A stretch of 64,000 nt of DNA from Trebonia sp964581815. Lineage in GTDB: Bacteria > Actinomycetota > Actinomycetes > Streptosporangiales > Streptosporangiaceae. Position 1 is the stretch's first letter. Each line of letters begins with the position of its first letter. Below, piece after piece: positions 50,589-58,787 of the stretch. Location: positions 1 through 64,000 of the forward strand of contig CAZORE010000024.1 in NCBI GenBank assembly GCA_964581815.1. Direction: 5' to 3'. Made by a program: the position numbers and the translations under genes. The notes under the pieces were generated by a model. That model saw only the letters and a list, made by a program, of their open reading frames with translations. It was not told the origin of the DNA and ran no database searches.

Positions 50589-53033
50589 ATGGCCGGCGTT
50601 TACCCTGCGGGACAGCTTGCCTGGTTCCCGGCAGAAAACAACGAGTTCGTCGGGCGGACAGCGGAGCTTCGCCACATCGACGGACTGCTGCGCGGCACCC
50701 GCTTGATCACGCTCACCGGCCCCGGCGGCGTCGGCAAGACCCGCATAGCGCTGCGCGCCGCCGCCGCGGCGGCGGCCAGGTACCCGGACGGGGTCCGCCT
50801 CGTCGAGCTGTCCGCGCTGCGCGACCCCGCGCTGCTGCCGCACACGGTCGCGCGCGTGCTCGAGCTCTCCGAGCACGCCCGCGACTCGCAGCGCGACGCG
50901 CTGCTCGCTCATCTGCGTGACCGCCGCCTGCTGCTCATTCTCGACACGTGCGAGCACCTCATCGACGCCTGCGCGGAGCTTGCCGAGGAGATCCTCCTCC
51001 AGGCGCCGTATGTCACCGTGCTCGCGGCCAGCCGCGAGCCGCTCGACGTGGACGGCGAGACCACCTTCCCCGTCCGCCCGCTCCCGGTGCCCGGGGCCGA
51101 GGGGAACGGTGACGACACCCCCGCGTTCGGCCTGACCGTCCCCGTGCGCGGCGGCCACGGCAGCGGCGCGCGGACGTCAGCCGACGGCGACGCGGTCGAG
51201 CTCTTCGAACGGCGGGCCGCCGCCGCGGTGCCCGGGTTCGCGGTGACCGACGCGAACCGCGGCGACGTGATCCGCCTCTGCCAGCGGCTCGACGGCATGC
51301 CGCTCGCCATCGAGCTCGCCGCCGTCCGGCTGCGCACGCTGCCGCTCGCGGAGCTCGCGGCCGGACTCGGCCGCAGGCTGCCGCTGCTGACCGGCGGCGA
51401 CGAGGCGGGCGACGCCACGGTGACCGATAGCAGGCACCGGACGCTGCGCGACGCGATCGGCTGGAGCTACGACCTGTGCACCGAGGCGGAGCGCAGGCTG
51501 TGGGCACGGCTGTCGGTGTTCGCCGGCACCTTCAGCGTCGGTGCCGCCCAGGAGGTCTGCGCCGGCGCGGGCCTCGACGCCGACGGCATCTTCCAGACGA
51601 TCATCCGGCTCGTCGACAAGTCGGTCCTGGTGCCCGCGGAGCCGCCCGCCGCGGGCGACGGCGGCACGGCGTGGTACCGGATGCTCGACACCATCCATGA
51701 GTTCGGCGAGGACATGCTTGGCGCGTCCGGCGAGCAGGCCGCGATCCGGATGAGGTTCATCGCCCGCTACCTGGACAAGGCGCGCTACTTCGCCGGGCAC
51801 CTGACGGACGCCGACCAGCTGATGAGGTTCCGCGAGCTGCGCCGCGAGCACAGCAACCTGCGGGCCGCGCTGCAGTACACGCTGGACGCCGAGCCTGCCG
51901 AGCGGCACCGCCAGGGCGCGGAGCTCGCGATCGCGCTGTACGGCTACTGGCACATGTCCGGCCTGCTCCGCGAGGGGCGGTACTGGCTGGCGAAGGTCCT
52001 CGACCTGGTTACCGAGCCGTCGCGGGAACGCGGCTGGGCCCTGGCCTGCCGCTGCTACCTCGGCGCGATGCAGGGCACGGCCGACGAGGCGGTGGCGGAC
52101 GGCACCGCGGGCATCACGATCGGCATCGCGCTCGGCGATGCACGGCTCATCGGCCGCGGCTACAACTACCTGACGCTGGCGCTGACCATCGCCGCCAGGT
52201 ACGAGGAGGCGCGCGCGGCCGCGGTGCAGGCGGAGCGGACGCTTGAGGCGCTCGGCGACCGCACCGGGCTTGCCATCCTCGACGCGCACTGGGCGCACCT
52301 GTCCCATCTCGCCGGCGACCCGGAGGCGACCCTGCGCTACGCTGCCCGCGGGCTGAGCCGGTTCGACGGGACCAGGGAGTGGTGGGCGTCGGCCTGGATG
52401 CACGCGATCTCCGCGATGGCGCTGTACGGGCAGCCGGGCCGGGACGCGGAGACCGCGCGCGCGGCCACCAGGTCGCTGCTCGCCAAGCATGAGCTCGGCG
52501 ACATGGTCGGCATGGCCTACTGCCTGGAGATCCACGGCTGGCTGGCCGCCCGGGCGGGGCGGCAGGCGCGGGCCGCGTGGCTGCTCGGCGCCGCGGACCC
52601 GCTCTGGACGCGGGCCGGCGGCCGGCTTGGCGGCACCACGGCCCTCGAGCGGGTGCATGCGGACGCGATCGGGGCCAGCCGCGCGTCCCTAGGGGGTGAG
52701 AAGTTCACCGCGCTGTTCGCCGGCGGCGCCGCCGCGCCGCTCGACGAAACGGTCGCGTTCGCGGTCGCCGATGCCGACGTGCCGGGCCGCCAGGCCCTCA
52801 CCGTGCCCCAGCCAAACCAGCTGACCGACCGGGAGTGGGAGATCGCTCACCTGGCCGGCGCCGGGCTGTCCGCCGAGCAGATCGCCCGGCAGACGTTCCT
52901 GTCCACGCCCGTCGTCAAGGATCACCTGGCGAGCGCGTTCGGCAAGCTCGGCATCAGCACCGCCGGCCAGCTCCGGCCGTGGCTGGATGAGCGGCTCGCC
53001 CGGCCAGGGCGCTCGGGCGGGTGGGGTGGGTAG
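50589..53033 (+). CDS. NB-ARC/LuxR family transcriptional regulator (paralogue 3)
   Basis: The 814-residue protein again has FVGRTAELRHIDGLLRG, Walker A GPGGVGKTR (about residue 44), LLLILDTCEHLIDACAE and CQRLDGMPLAIELAA, and a helical repeat region with AALQYTLDAEPAERHRQG. The C-terminal helix-turn-helix is diverged (TDREWEIAHLAGAGLSAEQI, then LSTPVVKDHLASAFGKLGIS) from those of the other two copies, so DNA specificity probably differs. The start was set at ATG 50589. It ends just before the convergent hppD gene. Confidence 0.9.
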   Translation: MAGVYPAGQLAWFPAENNEFVGRTAELRHIDGLLRGTRLITLTGPGGVGKTRIALRAAAAAAARYPDGVRLVELSALRDPALLPHTVARVLELSEHARDSQRDALLAHLRDRRLLLILDTCEHLIDACAELAEEILLQAPYVTVLAASREPLDVDGETTFPVRPLPVPGAEGNGDDTPAFGLTVPVRGGHGSGARTSADGDAVELFERRAAAAVPGFAVTDANRGDVIRLCQRLDGMPLAIELAAVRLRTLPLAELAAGLGRRLPLLTGGDEAGDATVTDSRHRTLRDAIGWSYDLCTEAERRLWARLSVFAGTFSVGAAQEVCAGAGLDADGIFQTIIRLVDKSVLVPAEPPAAGDGGTAWYRMLDTIHEFGEDMLGASGEQAAIRMRFIARYLDKARYFAGHLTDADQLMRFRELRREHSNLRAALQYTLDAEPAERHRQGAELAIALYGYWHMSGLLREGRYWLAKVLDLVTEPSRERGWALACRCYLGAMQGTADEAVADGTAGITIGIALGDARLIGRGYNYLTLALTIAARYEEARAAAVQAERTLEALGDRTGLAILDAHWAHLSHLAGDPEATLRYAARGLSRFDGTREWWASAWMHAISAMALYGQPGRDAETARAATRSLLAKHELGDMVGMAYCLEIHGWLAARAGRQARAAWLLGAADPLWTRAGGRLGGTTALERVHADAIGASRASLGGEKFTALFAGGAAAPLDETVAFAVADADVPGRQALTVPQPNQLTDREWEIAHLAGAGLSAEQIARQTFLSTPVVKDHLASAFGKLGISTAGQLRPWLDERLARPGRSGGWGG

Positions 53034-53061
53034 GGCGGGGTAAGACGGGGTAAGGCAGGCG

Positions 53062-54219
53062 TCAGAGGTTGCCGCGCCGCTCCTGCTCGCGCTCGATCGC
53101 CTCGAAGAGCGCCTGGAAGTTGCCCTTGCCGAAGCCGAGCGAGCCGTGCCGCTCGATGAACTCGAAGAACACGGTCGGCCGGTCGCCGACCGGCTTGGTG
53201 AAGATCTGCAGCAGGTAGCCGTCCTCGTCGCGGTCGACCAGGATGCCGCGCTTGCGCAGCTCCTCCACGGGGACCCGGACCTGGCCGATCCGCTGCCGCA
53301 GCACCGGGTCGGTGTAGTACGAGTCTGGCGTGGCGAGGAACTCGACGCCCCGGGCGCGCAGCGTGTCGACGGTCTCGCAGATGTCGGGCGTGGCGAGGGC
53401 CAGGTGCTGCACGCCGGAGCCACGGTAGAACTCCAGGTACTCGTCGATCTGCGACTTCTTCTTGCCGACGGCGGGTTCGTTCAGCGGGAACTTCACCCGG
53501 TGGTCCCCGCTCGCCACCACCTTGCTCATCAGCGCGGAGTACTCGGTGGCGATGTCGTCGCCGATGAACTCGGCCAGGTTGGTGAAGCCCATCACCCGGT
53601 GGTAGAAGGCCACCCACTCGTCCATGGCGCCAAGCTCCACGTTGCCGACGACGTGGTCGAGCGCGACGAACGCGGGCGCCTCAAGGACGGCGCTGCCGCG
53701 CGCCGCGTACCCGGGAAGGTAAGGGCCGTGGTAGCGGGAGCGGTCCACCAGCGTGTGCGTGGTGTCACCGTAGGTCCTGATCGCCGCGGTGCGCACCGTG
53801 CCGTGCTCGTCACTCGTGTCACGCGGCTCAGCCGCGATCGTGGCTCCCGCCGCGCGGGCATGCGCCACGCACTTGTCCACGTCGGGCACCTCGAGCGCCA
53901 CGTCGAGCACGCCGTCGCCGTGCTTGCGGTGGTGGTCGGCGACCGGGCTGTCCGGGCTGACCGCGCCCTTGATGACGAACCTGACCTTTCCCGCCGTCAG
54001 CACGTAGGCGTGGTGGTCACGGTTCCCGGTCTCCGGCCCGGAGTACGCCTCAAGCCGCATGCCGAAGGCCAGCTGGAAGTACGCCGCCGACTGCGTCGCG
54101 TTCCCCGCCGCCCAGACGACCGCGTCCCAGCCGGTGACCGGGAACGGGTCGTGGCTGGTGTCATGGGCAACCACGCCCGTCAGGGTGTCGGTGTCGAGGA
54201 GTTCCTGGCTGACTGTCAT
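53062..54219 (-). CDS. hppD: 4-hydroxyphenylpyruvate dioxygenase
   Basis: The 385-residue protein has the two vicinal-oxygen-chelate domains of HPPD. The iron ligands are His189 (LDHVVGN), His272 (VQHLALATPD) and Glu353 (VFFEFIERHG). RSRYHGPYLPGY and KFPLNEPAVGKKKSQIDEY are also signature segments. It converts 4-hydroxyphenylpyruvate to homogentisate in tyrosine breakdown. The ATG at 54219 gives the usual length. An Lrp/AsnC regulator is divergently transcribed from the 181-base region upstream, a common arrangement in streptomycetes, and is the likely regulator. Confidence 0.97.
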   Translation of the reverse strand: MTVSQELLDTDTLTGVVAHDTSHDPFPVTGWDAVVWAAGNATQSAAYFQLAFGMRLEAYSGPETGNRDHHAYVLTAGKVRFVIKGAVSPDSPVADHHRKHGDGVLDVALEVPDVDKCVAHARAAGATIAAEPRDTSDEHGTVRTAAIRTYGDTTHTLVDRSRYHGPYLPGYAARGSAVLEAPAFVALDHVVGNVELGAMDEWVAFYHRVMGFTNLAEFIGDDIATEYSALMSKVVASGDHRVKFPLNEPAVGKKKSQIDEYLEFYRGSGVQHLALATPDICETVDTLRARGVEFLATPDSYYTDPVLRQRIGQVRVPVEELRKRGILVDRDEDGYLLQIFTKPVGDRPTVFFEFIERHGSLGFGKGNFQALFEAIEREQERRGNL

Positions 54220-54400
54220 CGGTTGCCTCCGGCGCTTCCGCTAGCAGGTGACGATCTGGTGCCATCAGAACGGGTGCGGGTGTCACTAGTCAACCACCCC
54301 ATCTTTTGCTAGCTGTATTGAGCATTCTGCGGATGTGGTGCGATATTTATCTAGACAGATTGACTATCTTTATCCGGTAGATGGTTATGGAGGTGCTTCG

Positions 54401-54898
54401 ATGGCGGAGCTTGACGCGCTGGACCTTGCGCTCATCACCGCGCTGCGGGAGAACCCGCGCGCCGGCGCGCTCGAGCTGTCCCGGGTCACCCGGGTCGCCC
54501 GGGCCACCGTGGAGTCGCGGCTCAAGCGCATGGAGCAGGCCGGGGTGATCACCGGCTACGGCCCGGACATCGACGTGACCGCCGCCGGGTTCACCGTGCT
54601 CGCGTTCGTCACGCTGTCGATCGCCCAGGGCGCCCTCGACGCGGTGCAGGCGGACCTCGCGGCGATCCCCGCGGTGCTCGAGGCCTACGCGGTCACCGGC
54701 TCGGCGGACGTCGTCTGCAAGGTCGCGGCCACCTCCCACGCCGACCTGCAGCAGGTGCTGCTGCGCATCGATTCCTCCCCCTCAGTCGCCCGCTCGACGT
54801 CCGCGATCGCCCTGTCCACGGTCATCACCCCGCGCGACCTCCCGCTGCTCACCTCCCGCGCGCCGGCCACGGTCCCCCGCTCCCCCGCGTTCCGCTGA
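54401..54898 (+). CDS. Lrp/AsnC family transcriptional regulator
   Basis: A 165-residue Lrp/AsnC protein with the N-terminal helix-turn-helix (DALDLALITALRENPRAGAL, then SRVTRVARATVESRLKRME) and the C-terminal RAM-type ligand-binding domain (AFVTLSIAQGALDAV, AYAVTGSADVVCKVAA). ATG 54401 follows GGAGG at a spacing of 7 bases. It is divergent from hppD, so amino-acid-responsive control of tyrosine catabolism is likely. Confidence 0.93.
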   Translation: MAELDALDLALITALRENPRAGALELSRVTRVARATVESRLKRMEQAGVITGYGPDIDVTAAGFTVLAFVTLSIAQGALDAVQADLAAIPAVLEAYAVTGSADVVCKVAATSHADLQQVLLRIDSSPSVARSTSAIALSTVITPRDLPLLTSRAPATVPRSPAFR

Positions 54899-54921
54899 GC
54901 CCCTGCTTCGGGCTGGGCGGG

Positions 54922-55395
54922 TCAATGAGAGCCGGCCAGGCCCGTCCAGGGAGGGGACGGCTCGCCCAGGGCGGCGACGTTGGCTGACAGGCGCGTGAGA
55001 AGTGCGGCCAGGGTGGCTTCGTCGGCGTCGTCCAGGCCGGCTCGCAGCTTTGCGTCGAAGGCGACCGCGGCGGCCCGGAGGCGGAGGAACGCCTGGTTGC
55101 CCTTGTCCGTCAGCGTGACGACCTGGACGCGGCGGTTGGCCGCATCGCGCGTCCGGGTGATCAGGCCGTCGGCGTCCATCGCGTTCAGGTGATGGGTCAG
55201 CGTCGCCTCGCGGATGCCGACCGCCTCGGCCAGGTCGCGCTGCGGGCCCGGCCGGCCGATGGTCAGGTTGAGCAGGATCAGCCACACCGGAAGGCTGCCG
55301 CCCGCGTCGGCCAGGGCCTTGTCGAAGGCGCGCCCGACGGACCGGGCCGCCTGGTTGAGGCGCAGCCCGATCGGAAGGGGGAACGGCTCTGGCAT
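54922..55395 (-). CDS. MarR family transcriptional regulator
   Basis: A 157-residue MarR protein: GRPGPQRDLAEAVGIREATL, then THHLNAMDADGLITRTRDAA and NRRVQVVTLTDKG form the winged helix. ATG 55395 was chosen; the frame is open to 55419. It is divergent from the F420-type nitroreductase gene, and an inverted repeat lies between them, so it probably represses both. Confidence 0.92.
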   Translation of the reverse strand: MPEPFPLPIGLRLNQAARSVGRAFDKALADAGGSLPVWLILLNLTIGRPGPQRDLAEAVGIREATLTHHLNAMDADGLITRTRDAANRRVQVVTLTDKGNQAFLRLRAAAVAFDAKLRAGLDDADEATLAALLTRLSANVAALGEPSPPWTGLAGSH

Positions 55396-55417
55396 GCCCG
55401 TCAGCGTAACACCACCC

Positions 55418-55453
55418 ATCGAAGGCTAATAGTTTGACATCTAAGCTTTCGAT
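55418..55453. promoter_or_regulatory. inverted-repeat operator between MarR and nitroreductase genes
   Basis: The outer arms ATCGAAGGCTAA (55418-55429) and the reverse complement of TTAGCTTTCGAT-like sequence ending at 55453 are nearly exact inverted repeats. A smaller GACATC/GATGTC pair (55436-55441, 55451-55456) overlaps them. The spacing and position fit a MarR operator. Confidence 0.5.
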
Positions 55454-55508
55454 GTCTAAGTTATGGCTGATAAGCCCGTTGAGGGAAACCAAAGGAAGGA
55501 GCACCCTC

Positions 55509-55997
55509 GTGGCGATGACGGCTTTCCCCGAGGAAGCGGCGGCCGCGGGACGGCGGCAGGCGCGCATGATGCGGGTGGTCAACGTGCCCATGCGCGCCGT
55601 GCTGCGGCTGCCGTTCGCGACGCCGCTGTCGGCGAACCTGATGCTTATCTCGTATACCGGCGTCAAGTCCGGCAAGGCGTACCGGCAGCCGGTGAGCTAC
55701 GCGCGCGACGGTGAGATGCTGCTGACCCCCGGCGGCGGGCGGTGGACGCTCAACCTGAAGAACGGCAGGCGGGTCCGGCTCCGGCTGCGCGGCCGCGACG
55801 TGCCCGCGCACGCCGACCTGGTCGCCGACCCAGCCGAGGTGGAGCGGCTGCTCGGCGTCATCGCCGTCGGCAACCCGCGCGCGATGCGCTACCTGCCGAT
55901 CCCCCGCGACGGCGACGGGCGCCTCGACCCGGACGCCCTCGCCGCGGCCATCGGCCACGGCTTCCGCGTCGTCCGCTGGCACCTGGACCCGGCGTAG
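55509..55997 (+). CDS. deazaflavin (F420)-dependent nitroreductase family protein
   Basis: A 162-residue protein with the F420H2-dependent nitroreductase/quinone reductase fold (formerly DUF385): MRAVLRLPFATPLSANLMLI, then SYTGVKSGKAYRQPVSYARD. These split-barrel enzymes use F420H2 to reduce nitroaromatics or quinones in actinobacteria. GGAAGGAGCACCCTC precedes the GTG at 55509; ATG 55515 is a possible alternative. It is divergent from a MarR gene that likely represses it. Confidence 0.9.
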   Translation: MAMTAFPEEAAAAGRRQARMMRVVNVPMRAVLRLPFATPLSANLMLISYTGVKSGKAYRQPVSYARDGEMLLTPGGGRWTLNLKNGRRVRLRLRGRDVPAHADLVADPAEVERLLGVIAVGNPRAMRYLPIPRDGDGRLDPDALAAAIGHGFRVVRWHLDPA

Positions 55998-56147
55998 GCG
56001 CGGTACTACCTGACGAGCATCGTCTCCCCCGGGCGCCGACGGTTAACGGCCCGCTCACCGGCCGCACTCGCTCGTTACCTCCGCATGTGCCTTAGCGGCC
56101 ACCCTCATTTACTACGTGTTGTAGTAGCAGGTGTAGGGTCGGGGCAC

Positions 56148-57614
56148 ATGGACGTGAACCAGCACTACCTGTTCGAGGCGCGGCAGATGCAGGCGCTGTC
56201 ACTGGCCGTGCACATCCCGCTGGTGTGCTTCGGCATCGCGTTCCCCGTGCTCGTGCTGTTCGCCGAGTGGCGGTACCTGCGGACCGGGGACGAGCTGTAC
56301 CGGACGCTGGCCCGGCGGTGGTCGCGGATCATGCTGGCGCTGTTCGCGGTCGGGGTGGTGACCGGCACCATCCTGTCCTTCGAACTTGGGCTGCTGTGGC
56401 CGGTCTGGATGCAGGACTTCGGGAACGTGTTCGGGCTCGGGTTCACCCTCGAGGGGTTCTCCTTCTTCCTTGAGGCGATCTTCATCGGGATCTACGCCTA
56501 CGGCTGGGACCGGCTGCCCGCCCGCGCGCACTTCCTCGCCGGGATCCCGGTCGCGGTCGCGGGCGTCGCCGGGTCGCTGTTCGTCATCGCGGTGAACGGG
56601 TGGATGAACCATCCCTCCGGGTTCACCCTGGTGGACGGGCGGGCGGCGGACGTGCGCCCGTGGTCGGCGCTGTTCGCTAACCCGATGTTCTGGAGCGAGT
56701 ACGTGCACATGTACTTCGCCGCGTACATCGTGTGCGGTTTCCTGCTGGCCGGCGCGTACGCGTGGGCAATGCTGCGCGGCAGGCGCGGCCGGTACGAGCG
56801 GACGGCGCTCGGCATCAGCCTGGCCGCCGGCTCGGTGGCCGCGCCGCTGCAGGTGATCGTCGGTGACTGGGCGGCGCGGGACGTGGCCGCCGACCAGCCG
56901 GTCAAGCTCGCCGCGATGGAAGGGCTCGCCACGACGACGCGCGGCGCGGCCGAGCACCTGCTCGGCTGGTACAACGGGCACGCGGTCGTGTGGGGCGTCG
57001 AGATACCACGGCTGCTCTCGCTGCTCGCCTTCCATAACCCCGACGCCACGGTCAAGGGGCTGGACATCGTGCCGCTGGCCGACCAGCCGCCGGTCAACGT
57101 CGTGCGGATCTCCTTCCAGACCATGGTCGGCATCGGCACGCTGCTCGCGCTCCTCGGCCTGGTGTACCTGTACCTGCGGTTGCGGCGCCGTGGCCTGCCG
57201 CGCCCGCTGCTGTGGGCCGTGGTCGCCGCGGGGCCGCTGTCGGTGGTCGCGCTGATCGCCGGGTGGATCACCACCGAGGTCGGGCGGCAACCGTGGATCG
57301 TGTACGACGTCCAGCGGGTCTCGCAGGCGGTCACCGGGGCCAGCGACATCCCGGTCGGCTACGGCACCCTGTCGGCGGTGTACCTCGCGCTCGCGGGGAT
57401 CGTGTTCCTCATCCTGCGGCGCCTCGCCCGGATCCCGCTGCCTCCTGAGGCCGCCGGGCCGCCGGAGCCGGCGGGTGCTCAGGGGGTACGGAACGATGGC
57501 TTACGTTCCCGTCGCCTTCATCCTCGCCGGGATGGCGGCGTACACGGTGCTGGCCGGCGCCGACTTCGGCGCGGGGCTGTGGACGCTGCTCACTGTCTCG
57601 CCGCGCCTGACTGA
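56148..57614 (+). CDS. cydA: cytochrome bd ubiquinol oxidase subunit I
   Basis: The protein has the polytopic subunit I layout. His22 (SLAVHIPLVCFGI) and His187 (YVHMYFAAY) match the axial heme ligands His19 and His186 of E. coli CydA, and QPVKLAAMEG carries the quinol-site Lys and Glu. It oxidises quinol and reduces oxygen to water at low oxygen. ATG 56148 was chosen. The last 40 residues (NDGLRSRRLHPRR onward) are Arg-rich and antiframe to cydB, so the frame runs 119 bases into cydB; a lost stop or a sequencing indel near 57480 is possible. Confidence 0.94.
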   Translation: MDVNQHYLFEARQMQALSLAVHIPLVCFGIAFPVLVLFAEWRYLRTGDELYRTLARRWSRIMLALFAVGVVTGTILSFELGLLWPVWMQDFGNVFGLGFTLEGFSFFLEAIFIGIYAYGWDRLPARAHFLAGIPVAVAGVAGSLFVIAVNGWMNHPSGFTLVDGRAADVRPWSALFANPMFWSEYVHMYFAAYIVCGFLLAGAYAWAMLRGRRGRYERTALGISLAAGSVAAPLQVIVGDWAARDVAADQPVKLAAMEGLATTTRGAAEHLLGWYNGHAVVWGVEIPRLLSLLAFHNPDATVKGLDIVPLADQPPVNVVRISFQTMVGIGTLLALLGLVYLYLRLRRRGLPRPLLWAVVAAGPLSVVALIAGWITTEVGRQPWIVYDVQRVSQAVTGASDIPVGYGTLSAVYLALAGIVFLILRRLARIPLPPEAAGPPEPAGAQGVRNDGLRSRRLHPRRDGGVHGAGRRRLRRGAVDAAHCLAAPD

Positions 57615-58728
57615 CGGGCCCGGCGGGCAACGGGTGCGGGACCAGGCCAGGCACGCGATGGGGCCGGTCTGGGAGGCCAACCACGTCTGGCTGATCTTCG
57701 TGCTCGTGGTGTGCTGGACGGCGTACCCGGTGGCGTTCGGCTCGATCGCCTCGACCCTCGCGGCGCCGCTGCTGATCGCCGCGATCGGGATCATCTTCCG
57801 CGGCGCGGCGTACGCGCTGCGCGGGGTCGCGGACACCTCGCGGGCCGCGGAGAACCTGCTTGGCCTCTCCTCAGTGCTCACCCCGTTCGCGCTCGGCACG
57901 GCGGTCGGGGCGATCGCCGTCGGCCGGGTCCCGGTGGGCAACGCGGCGGGCAACCAGCTGACCTCGTGGCTCTCCCCCGCGCCGGTGCTCGTCGGGGCCC
58001 TGGCGGTGGCGTTCTCCGGGTACCTGGCGGCGGTGTTCCTCGCCGCCGACTCGGTGCGCTACGGCCACGCCGCGCTTGCCGCCGCCTTCCGGCGGCGGGC
58101 CCTGCTGGCGGGCGCGCTGTCCGGCGCGCTCGCCCTGGCCGGGCTGCTCGTGATGCGCGGGTCCGGGCTCGACCTCACGACCGGGGCCGCGCTCGCGCTT
58201 GTCGGCGTGTCCGGTGCCGCCGGGCTCGCCACGCTCGCCTTGTGCTGGGCGTCCAGGTTCGGGCTCGCCCGGCTGACGGCGGCGCTCGCGGTGGCGGCGG
58301 TCGTCGTCGGCTGGGCGGCGGCGCAGGCGCCCCGGTTCCTGCCCGGCATGACCGTGACGCAGGCCGCCGCCGGGATGAGCACGCTGACCGCCCTGGTTAT
58401 CGCGGTCTGCTGCGGGCTCGCCGTGCTGGTCCCGTCGCTCGCCCTGCTGTTCGCGCTGTTCCTGCGGGGGCGGCTTGACACCCCGGACTCGCCCGCGGCC
58501 GCAGCCGGTCCCGCCGCGCCCCCGGGTGAGGCGGCCGGGCTCATCCGTGGCCCGGCCGGGCGCCTCGGCGCGGCGCCGCTCGGGCTGGCGGCACTACTCG
58601 GGCTGGCGGCCGGGGCCGGGCTGCTGGTATTCGCCGACGCGCCGTGGGCCCCCGTGCTCGGCGTGGCCGGCCTCCTGCTGTGCGCGGTGGCCGTGTTCGC
58701 GCTGGCCGCGACGCCGCCCGACGACTGA
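57496..58728 (+). CDS. cydB: cytochrome bd ubiquinol oxidase subunit II
   Basis: The 410-residue protein has the CydB pattern: FILAGMAAYTVLAGADFGAG, WEANHVWLIFVLVVCWTAYP and GIIFRGAAYALRG. It supports subunit I in the oxidase. ATG 57496 starts inside the cydA frame, so translation is coupled. No cydDC assembly-transporter genes follow; the next gene is on the opposite strand. Confidence 0.95.
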   Translation: MAYVPVAFILAGMAAYTVLAGADFGAGLWTLLTVSPRLTDGPGGQRVRDQARHAMGPVWEANHVWLIFVLVVCWTAYPVAFGSIASTLAAPLLIAAIGIIFRGAAYALRGVADTSRAAENLLGLSSVLTPFALGTAVGAIAVGRVPVGNAAGNQLTSWLSPAPVLVGALAVAFSGYLAAVFLAADSVRYGHAALAAAFRRRALLAGALSGALALAGLLVMRGSGLDLTTGAALALVGVSGAAGLATLALCWASRFGLARLTAALAVAAVVVGWAAAQAPRFLPGMTVTQAAAGMSTLTALVIAVCCGLAVLVPSLALLFALFLRGRLDTPDSPAAAAGPAAPPGEAAGLIRGPAGRLGAAPLGLAALLGLAAGAGLLVFADAPWAPVLGVAGLLLCAVAVFALAATPPDD

Positions 58729-58787
58729 TCCCGCCCGCCGGATGAGTAACGGGCGTGACGGGCGGAGCACGGACTCGTTCGGGATGC

